10,945 nt of DNA from Betaproteobacteria bacterium (GTDB lineage Bacteria; Pseudomonadota; Gammaproteobacteria; Burkholderiales; SG8-41), in the NCBI GenBank assembly GCA_025353085.1, contig JANXRI010000415.1, forward strand, positions 1 to 10,945. The letters run 5' to 3'. A program made the translations under genes and the position numbers. Below are positions 6,173 to 10,945 of this stretch, in pieces (the first letter of the stretch is position 1; the number at the start of each line of letters is the position of its first letter). The notes beneath the pieces are model-generated. The model did not search any database. It saw nothing but the letters and a program-made list of their open reading frames with translations, and had not been told where the DNA came from.

Positions 6173-6790
6173 ATGCCAGTCATCTACCTCGCCTCGCGAA
6201 GCCCGCGCCGCCGCGAACTGCTGCATCAACTGGGCGTTGTATTCGAGGATCTGCTCAATCACGAGCAACCCGGCGCCGACGTCGATGAGACGCCGCATCC
6301 GGACGAGGCGCCTCGGGACTATGTGTTGCGGCTCGCGCGCGCCAAAGCCGAATCAGGTCGGCGACAGATCGTGTTGCGCGGGCTGCCGGCACTGCCGGTG
6401 CTCGCGGCGGACACGACCGTCGTCCTCGACGGTCTGATCCTCGGCAAGCCGGACGACGATGCGCATGCGCGCGACATGCTGCACCGGTTGAGCGCGCACG
6501 TTCATTTGGTGATGACGGCGGTAGCGGTGGCGAGCGACGAGCGCGTTGAAACTGTTATGTCGACGTCTACGGTAGAATTTCGCGACCTCGACGGCGCGGA
6601 GATCGAACGTTACGTCGCGAGCGGAGAGCCGCTCGACAAAGCAGGCGCGTACGCGATACAGGGCCAGGCGGCGATGTTCGTGCGCAAGCTTGCGGGCAGC
6701 TATTCCGGCATCATGGGGTTACCGCTGATAGCCACCGCGGATTTACTATGGCGTTTCGGCATCGCATCTGAATGGAGCCCGCGTGACTGA
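6173..6790 (+). CDS. maf: Maf-family nucleoside triphosphate pyrophosphatase, YhdE type (dTTP/UTP)
   Basis: Hydrolyses non-canonical or excess nucleoside triphosphates to monophosphate and pyrophosphate; the YhdE branch acts on dTTP and UTP and modified forms. The product is 205 aa. The Maf signature SRSPRRRELL is at 8-17, the catalytic aspartate D80 sits in AADTTVV, and the substrate-loop motif EPLDKAGAYAIQG is at 152-164. The residues around these motifs match YhdE better than the YceF branch, as judged by eye. The ATG at 6173 is one base after the heptamer repeat, so its ribosome binding region lies within the repeat and no clear Shine-Dalgarno is seen. The last 8 bp overlap the start of rng. 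Confidence 0.94.
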   Translation: MPVIYLASRSPRRRELLHQLGVVFEDLLNHEQPGADVDETPHPDEAPRDYVLRLARAKAESGRRQIVLRGLPALPVLAADTTVVLDGLILGKPDDDAHARDMLHRLSAHVHLVMTAVAVASDERVETVMSTSTVEFRDLDGAEIERYVASGEPLDKAGAYAIQGQAAMFVRKLAGSYSGIMGLPLIATADLLWRFGIASEWSPRD

Positions 6791-8237
6791 AGAAATCTTG
6801 ATCAATGTCACGCCGCGAGAAACCCGCGTCGCCGTGGTTCAGCAGGGTATCGTGCAGGAGGTGCAGGTCGAACGCGCGTCCGCGCGCGGCATCGTCGGCA
6901 ACATCTGCATGGGCCGCGTGGTGCGCGTGCTGCCCGGTATGCAGTCGGCCTTCATAGATATTGGCGGCGCACGCGCGGCGTTCCTGCATGTCGCCGACAT
7001 TTGGGGTCATCGCGATGAGAGCAGCGAGGCGAAGCCGATCGAGAAGATGCTGGCAGAGGGTCAGAATCTGCTGGTGCAGGTCGTAAAGGACCCTCTCGGC
7101 ACCAAGGGCGCGCGGCTGTCGACGCAGATCAGCATCGCCGGGCGCCTGCTCGTGTATCTGCCGCAGGAGTCGCGCATCGGAATTTCACAGCGCATTGAAG
7201 CCAGTGCAGAACGCGAGCATCTGCGCGCAAGACTGCAGCAACTGCTGCCGCCCGATTTTGCCGGCGGCTTTATCGTGCGCACGATGGCGGAAACGGCGAG
7301 CGACCGGGAACTGAGCGCCGACGTGCAATATCTTGGCAAGTGGTGGCAGGAAATCCAGGATAAGGCGAAGTCGGCGGCGCCCGCTGCGCGGCTATATCAA
7401 GACTTGAATCTGAGCCAGCGCGTGCTGCGCGATTTCGCCAACGATGCAACCGCGCGCATTCTGATCGATTCACGCGAAAACTTCCAGAAGGCCGAAACAT
7501 TCGCGCGCGAGTTCATGCCCAACGTCGCGGCGCGTCTCGAACATTACGCGGGCGAACGGCCAATCTTCGATCTCTACGGGGTTGAAGATGAAATCGAAAA
7601 AGCGCTCGCGCGGCGCGTCGGTTTGAAGTCCGGCGGTTATTTGATCTTCGACCAGACAGAGGCACTGACGACTGTCGACGTGAATACCGGCGGGTTTGTC
7701 GGGGGCCGCAGCTTGGACGATACGATATTTAAAACCAACCTCGAAGCTTCGCACGTTATCGCGCGCCAACTGCGTCTGAGAAATCTCGGCGGCATCATCA
7801 TCATCGATTTCATCGACATGGACACCGAAGAGCATCGCAATGCGGTGCTTAACGAATTTCGCAAGGCGCTCGCGCGGGATAAAACGCGCATGACGGTGAA
7901 CGGATTCACGCAACTGGGCTTAGTCGAGATGACGCGCAAGCGCACGCGGGAAAGTCTAGCCCACATACTGTGCGAGCCATGCCCGGTTTGCGAGGGGCGC
8001 GGCGAGCTTAAAACCGCGCAGACCATTTGCTACCAGGCACTGCGAGAACTGCTGCGCGAAGCGCGCCAGTTTGAGGCGCGCGAGTTTCGTATCCTCGCGT
8101 CGCAGCAGGTGATCGACCTGTTTCTCGACGAGGAGTCGCAGAGCCTTGCGATGCTGTCGGATTTTATCGGCAAGCCCGTCTCGCTGCAGGTTGAATCGCA
8201 GTACAGCCAGGAGCAGTTCGACATCGTGCTAATGTGA
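6783..8237 (+). CDS. rng: Ribonuclease G (RNase E/G family)
   Basis: Endoribonuclease that matures the 5' end of 16S rRNA and starts decay of some mRNAs, cutting single-stranded A/U-rich sites with preference for 5'-monophosphate ends. The product is 484 aa (489 in E. coli). An S1 RNA-binding domain begins near residue 37 (GIVGNICMGRVVRVLPGMQ). The Mg-binding residues are D299 and N301 in DVNTG and D342 in DFIDM, with the same 43-residue spacing as D303 and D346 of RNase E. The Zn-link cysteines C400 and C403 lie in CPVCEGRG. The protein ends soon after the catalytic core, as expected for RNase G rather than the longer RNase E. It starts at a GTG overlapping maf by 8 bp, with TGGAG about 6 nt upstream, so it is probably translated by coupling. 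Confidence 0.97.
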   Translation: MTEEILINVTPRETRVAVVQQGIVQEVQVERASARGIVGNICMGRVVRVLPGMQSAFIDIGGARAAFLHVADIWGHRDESSEAKPIEKMLAEGQNLLVQVVKDPLGTKGARLSTQISIAGRLLVYLPQESRIGISQRIEASAEREHLRARLQQLLPPDFAGGFIVRTMAETASDRELSADVQYLGKWWQEIQDKAKSAAPAARLYQDLNLSQRVLRDFANDATARILIDSRENFQKAETFAREFMPNVAARLEHYAGERPIFDLYGVEDEIEKALARRVGLKSGGYLIFDQTEALTTVDVNTGGFVGGRSLDDTIFKTNLEASHVIARQLRLRNLGGIIIIDFIDMDTEEHRNAVLNEFRKALARDKTRMTVNGFTQLGLVEMTRKRTRESLAHILCEPCPVCEGRGELKTAQTICYQALRELLREARQFEAREFRILASQQVIDLFLDEESQSLAMLSDFIGKPVSLQVESQYSQEQFDIVLM

Positions 8238-8267
8238 TTTTGAATCAGCACTAACCGGGGCGCCAAC

Positions 8268-9743
8268 ATGTTTGAATCCGCCGAACTCGGCCATTGCATC
8301 AGCGACCGCGTCTATGACCGCGCCGAAGCCAGGCTGCGCGAAGCGCTGCTCAAAGCGCAGTACGAGCTGCTCGCCAATAAGAGCTTTCCGGTCATCATCG
8401 TGATCGGCGGCGTCGACGGCGCGGGCAAAAGCGAAACCGTTAACATACTCAACGAATGGATGGACCCGCGGCATATCGTCACCCATGCGTTTGGCGAAAG
8501 GTCCGACGCGGAGCGCGCGCGTCCCCGTATGGCGCGTTACTGGCGTGCGTTGCCGCCGAAAGGCCGCATTGGCATTCTGTTCGGCGCCTGGCATTCCGAT
8601 CTCATAGTCAATCGCGTTAACGGTGAGACTGATGCGGCCGGGTTCGAACTTGCACTGGAAGAGATCGTGCACTTTGAGCGCATGCTGGCCGAAGAAGGCG
8701 CGGTGATTCTAAAACTTTGGTTTCACCTGTCGAATAAAGCGCAGAAGAAACGGCTTAAAGCCCTCGAGGCGGATCCGCGCACGCGTTGGCGCGTCACTGC
8801 TACGGACTGGGCGCGCTACAAGTATTACGACGACTTTCGCAAGGTATCGGAAACCGCGCTGCGTGAAACGAGCGCTGCACACGCGCCATGGATAGTGATC
8901 GAAGGCGCGGACGCGAATTATCGCTCTCTGACTGCGGGGCGCGCGCTGCTCGACGCGCTGACAATACGGCTTGCCGGCCGCCAGCCGGTGGAGAGCCGGC
9001 CGGCGGCGCTGCCTCCTGCGCCCATCGACGGGCGCACCGTGTTTTCCAATCTCGACTATACCGCCTGCCTGCCGCATAAAAACTACGCGAAAAAACTGGA
9101 AAAGTATCAAGGCGAACTGGCCCTGCTGACACGGCACAAAAAATTCCGCCAGAAATCGGTCATCGTCGTGTTCGAGGGCGCGGATGCCGCCGGCAAAGGG
9201 GGCAGCATCCGGCGCATTACAGGCGCGCTCGACGCCCGCTGTTACCAGGTCATGCCGATCGCCGCACCGACAGAAGAAGAACGCGCGCAGCCGTACCTGT
9301 GGCGGTTCTGGCGCAACCTGCCACGACGCGGGCGCGTAAGCATTTTCGACCGGTCATGGTACGGGCGCGTGCTCGTCGAGCGGGTGGAAAAACTGTGTGC
9401 CGAACAAGACTGGATGCGCGCGTACCAGGAAATCAACGATTTTGAAGAGCAGATCGTCGAGGCCGGCGGCATCGTGACCAAGTTCTGGCTGAGCATCACC
9501 AAAGACGAGCAGTTACAGCGCTTTCGCGAACGCGAAAAAACGCCATTCAAAAATTTCAAGATTACCGCCGATGACTGGCGTAATCGTAAGCGCTGGCAGG
9601 CCTATGCCGACGCGGTATGCGACATGGTCGAGCGCACGAGCAATGACGACGCGCCGTGGGTATTGGTGGCGGCCAACGACAAGAATTCGGCGCGCATCCA
9701 TGTGCTTAAAACGTTATGCGAACGGATTGAAGCGGCTTTATAA
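8268..9743 (+). CDS. pap: Polyphosphate:AMP phosphotransferase, two-domain PPK2 (class II)
   Basis: Transfers phosphate from inorganic polyphosphate to AMP, giving ADP. The 491-aa protein contains two tandem PPK2 kinase domains, the layout of the AMP-specific class (Acinetobacter and Pseudomonas PAP proteins are about 475-496 aa). The N-terminal half has a Walker A motif with K54 (GGVDGAGKS, 47-55), but where active PPK2 domains have DRSWYGR it reads FGAWHSD (105-111), so it is degenerate. The C-terminal half has Walker A K310 (EGADAAGKGG, 303-312) and an intact DRSWYGR motif (361-367), so it is probably the catalytic half. The halves are joined by a proline/alanine-rich linker around 235-255. 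The gene starts 30 bp after rng with a weak ribosome binding site (GGGGCG) and could be in the same transcript. It ends convergently with the dynamin-like gene. Confidence 0.92.
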   Translation: MFESAELGHCISDRVYDRAEARLREALLKAQYELLANKSFPVIIVIGGVDGAGKSETVNILNEWMDPRHIVTHAFGERSDAERARPRMARYWRALPPKGRIGILFGAWHSDLIVNRVNGETDAAGFELALEEIVHFERMLAEEGAVILKLWFHLSNKAQKKRLKALEADPRTRWRVTATDWARYKYYDDFRKVSETALRETSAAHAPWIVIEGADANYRSLTAGRALLDALTIRLAGRQPVESRPAALPPAPIDGRTVFSNLDYTACLPHKNYAKKLEKYQGELALLTRHKKFRQKSVIVVFEGADAAGKGGSIRRITGALDARCYQVMPIAAPTEEERAQPYLWRFWRNLPRRGRVSIFDRSWYGRVLVERVEKLCAEQDWMRAYQEINDFEEQIVEAGGIVTKFWLSITKDEQLQRFREREKTPFKNFKITADDWRNRKRWQAYADAVCDMVERTSNDDAPWVLVAANDKNSARIHVLKTLCERIEAAL

Positions 9744-9774
9744 ATCCGAGATCTGCCGACTGCACGGCGCTGCG

Positions 9775-10945
9775 TCAGGCGACTTCGGCGACCGCTAGTT
9801 CAGGGGCAACCGGTTTGCTGGCATGCGTCTCGCCGTCGAGGCTGCGCTTGATGCGCGTCAGCACCTTCGCCTGATCGTCGAGAGTGATCTGCTGTTTTTC
9901 GAGATGCTTGATGCGGTCCTCGACCGAGCTGATGTTGTCGCGGATTTTCTTGAAGTTTTCGATGCGCTTGGCAAGCACCTTTTCGTGTTCCTTGATTTGC
10001 AGATTGAGCGGACTCAACGAACCTTTGAGCCAGGTCTCCGCATCGAGCCGCGTCATCTCGAAAATCTGCCGCGCTTCGGCGACCAGGCTTTCGTAAAAAC
10101 GTTTGACCAGGAAATCCTTGTACTTCGCCATATTGACCGGATCGTGGCAGAACGCGCGCGCCTGCTCCTGCATGCTGGTCATGGTCAACGTATGCTTTTC
10201 CAGATTCAGCATCGGAGGCGTCAGGCGCGCAAATCCGAATTTTTCATGAAAGTGCGCGTACGTCGCGTCGACCAGGCCTTTAATCTGGTTGGAAAAGTTG
10301 AGTATTTTCGCGGATACGCCGGTGAAATGCTGAAACAGCATCTGCATGCTTTTCCACAGGCCCGCCGTCGTCCACGCGTCTTCGATGAATTTGCGATCCT
10401 TGTTGAGGATATCGTCCAGGCGATCGTCGTCGAGCTGCTTGACCAGCGTCGCACCCTGATTGGTCACGGTGTTGACCGTCGCGCGGAAAGTTTGCACGGT
10501 CGCATGGTAATTCTTGCGGTCGACTTCGAGCCGCGCCACCATGGTCTGCGCCATGCTGCGGCTCTTGCCGGACATCGTCGCAAGCTCGGCCAATTCGATT
10601 TTGGTCGCTGCGAACTGGCTGTCGACGGCGAGCCGCGAAGCGTCGACCATGCTGCCGATTTCGCGCTGCACGGCGGCGCGCATGATTTCCTGCTTGGCTG
10701 GAATAATCTCGGAGGCGAGCAGATATTCGAGCTGCTCGATGCCGCTTCTCGCAAGCAGCGCGTCATCGTCGCGCACCCGCGCGAGCAGGGCTTTTTGCGC
10801 GGAGATCGCCATGACATGGGTGCGCGGTAAAGCGAGCAGCGTCGCGGTTTGTTCGAGTTGGCGCGCGACATCGACGGCGATTTCGGCGTCGGTTTTCAAA
10901 TCGTCCCACATAAGATCGATCTTGTTGAGCACAGCGATGCGGCGG
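9775..10945 (-). CDS. Dynamin-family GTPase-like protein, C-terminal part (5' end beyond right edge)
   Basis: The frame is open from the right edge to a stop at 9777-9775, about 390 codons. The first visible residues, RRIAVLNKIDLMWDD, contain NKID, the G4 guanine-specificity motif, which shows that the P-loop and switch regions lie beyond the window; the GTG at 10932 is therefore not a real start. A conserved stretch follows (MAISAQKALLARVR, SGIEQLEYLLASEIIPAKQEI) that I recognise from proteobacterial dynamin-family proteins. The rest is long helical sequence with a coiled-coil-like region near the C-terminus (KEHEKVLAKRIENFKKIRDNI to VLTRIKRSL) and a short Ala/Pro/Val tail. Bacterial dynamin-like proteins remodel or tether membranes, but the function of this branch is not established from sequence. 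No transmembrane segment is evident. It converges on pap with a 31-bp gap and no clear terminator. Confidence 0.75.
   Translation of the reverse strand, partial: RRIAVLNKIDLMWDDLKTDAEIAVDVARQLEQTATLLALPRTHVMAISAQKALLARVRDDDALLARSGIEQLEYLLASEIIPAKQEIMRAAVQREIGSMVDASRLAVDSQFAATKIELAELATMSGKSRSMAQTMVARLEVDRKNYHATVQTFRATVNTVTNQGATLVKQLDDDRLDDILNKDRKFIEDAWTTAGLWKSMQMLFQHFTGVSAKILNFSNQIKGLVDATYAHFHEKFGFARLTPPMLNLEKHTLTMTSMQEQARAFCHDPVNMAKYKDFLVKRFYESLVAEARQIFEMTRLDAETWLKGSLSPLNLQIKEHEKVLAKRIENFKKIRDNISSVEDRIKHLEKQQITLDDQAKVLTRIKRSLDGETHASKPVAPELAVAEVA

Noticed and set aside
8973..9004. GC-rich inverted repeat in the pap linker
   Set aside because: Both arms are self-palindromic GCCGGCC words in a GC-rich Ala/Pro/Arg linker; best explained by codon composition.
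9744..9774. Bidirectional terminator between pap and the dynamin-like gene
   Set aside because: Only a 4-bp GCCG/CGGC dyad without a T-run; nothing supports an intrinsic terminator.
9823..10830. 335-residue plus-strand open frame opposite the dynamin-like gene
   Set aside because: It is an antisense shadow caused by GC-rich codon bias; the minus frame has the NKID motif and family segments.
1..10945. CRISPR array, tRNA, rRNA, phage or defence genes
   Set aside because: No spaced direct repeats of CRISPR type, no tRNA-like or rRNA sequence and no defence or phage proteins were recognised on either strand.

Overview
The window comes from a GC-rich proteobacterial chromosome, most likely a betaproteobacterium. 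The best evidence is the tightly packed order nadD-rsfS-rlmH-maf-rng, a housekeeping arrangement common in that class, together with a homodimer-type pyruvate dehydrogenase E1 (AceE), a two-domain PPK2 and a proteobacterial dynamin-like protein. Genus cannot be fixed from the sequence.

Layout. Positions 1-70 hold the first 23 codons of a minus-strand gene that runs off the left edge, possibly an IS630-type transposase. A near-consensus sigma70 promoter (106-133) drives it. Positions 134-415 are non-coding: they contain several short dyads and an extended -10 promoter (318-326) that should drive aceE. Then come aceE (416-3085) and aceF (3191-4483), the E1 and E2 subunits of pyruvate dehydrogenase, with no lpd (E3) gene behind them. 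The next block, all plus strand, is nadD (NAD biosynthesis), rsfS (ribosome silencing), rlmH (23S rRNA methylation), maf/yhdE (nucleotide pyrophosphatase) and rng (RNase G). Several of these genes overlap or nearly touch, so they probably form one or two transcripts. A two-domain polyphosphate:AMP phosphotransferase (8268-9743) follows 30 bp after rng. It converges on a minus-strand dynamin-family GTPase gene whose 5' part lies beyond the right edge.

The genes are ordinary and well conserved; I found no new defence, mobile or biosynthetic system. The most unusual signal is non-coding. The aceE-aceF gap and the rlmH-maf gap are each filled by an inverted-repeat element whose arms are heptamers in strict 7-bp register, related to GGATTGA on the left arm and TCAATCC on the right. 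The two copies share arm units but have unrelated loops. Both begin within a few bases of the upstream stop codon and end close to the downstream start codon. They look like members of a dispersed, heptad-built repeat family inserted between co-directional genes.

Functional links: PDH consumes NAD+ and NadD makes its precursor. RsfS, RlmH and RNase G act on ribosomes and rRNA/mRNA. The PPK2 protein can recharge AMP to ADP from polyphosphate. Only the operon-like packing of nadD to rng is strong enough to suggest co-expression.
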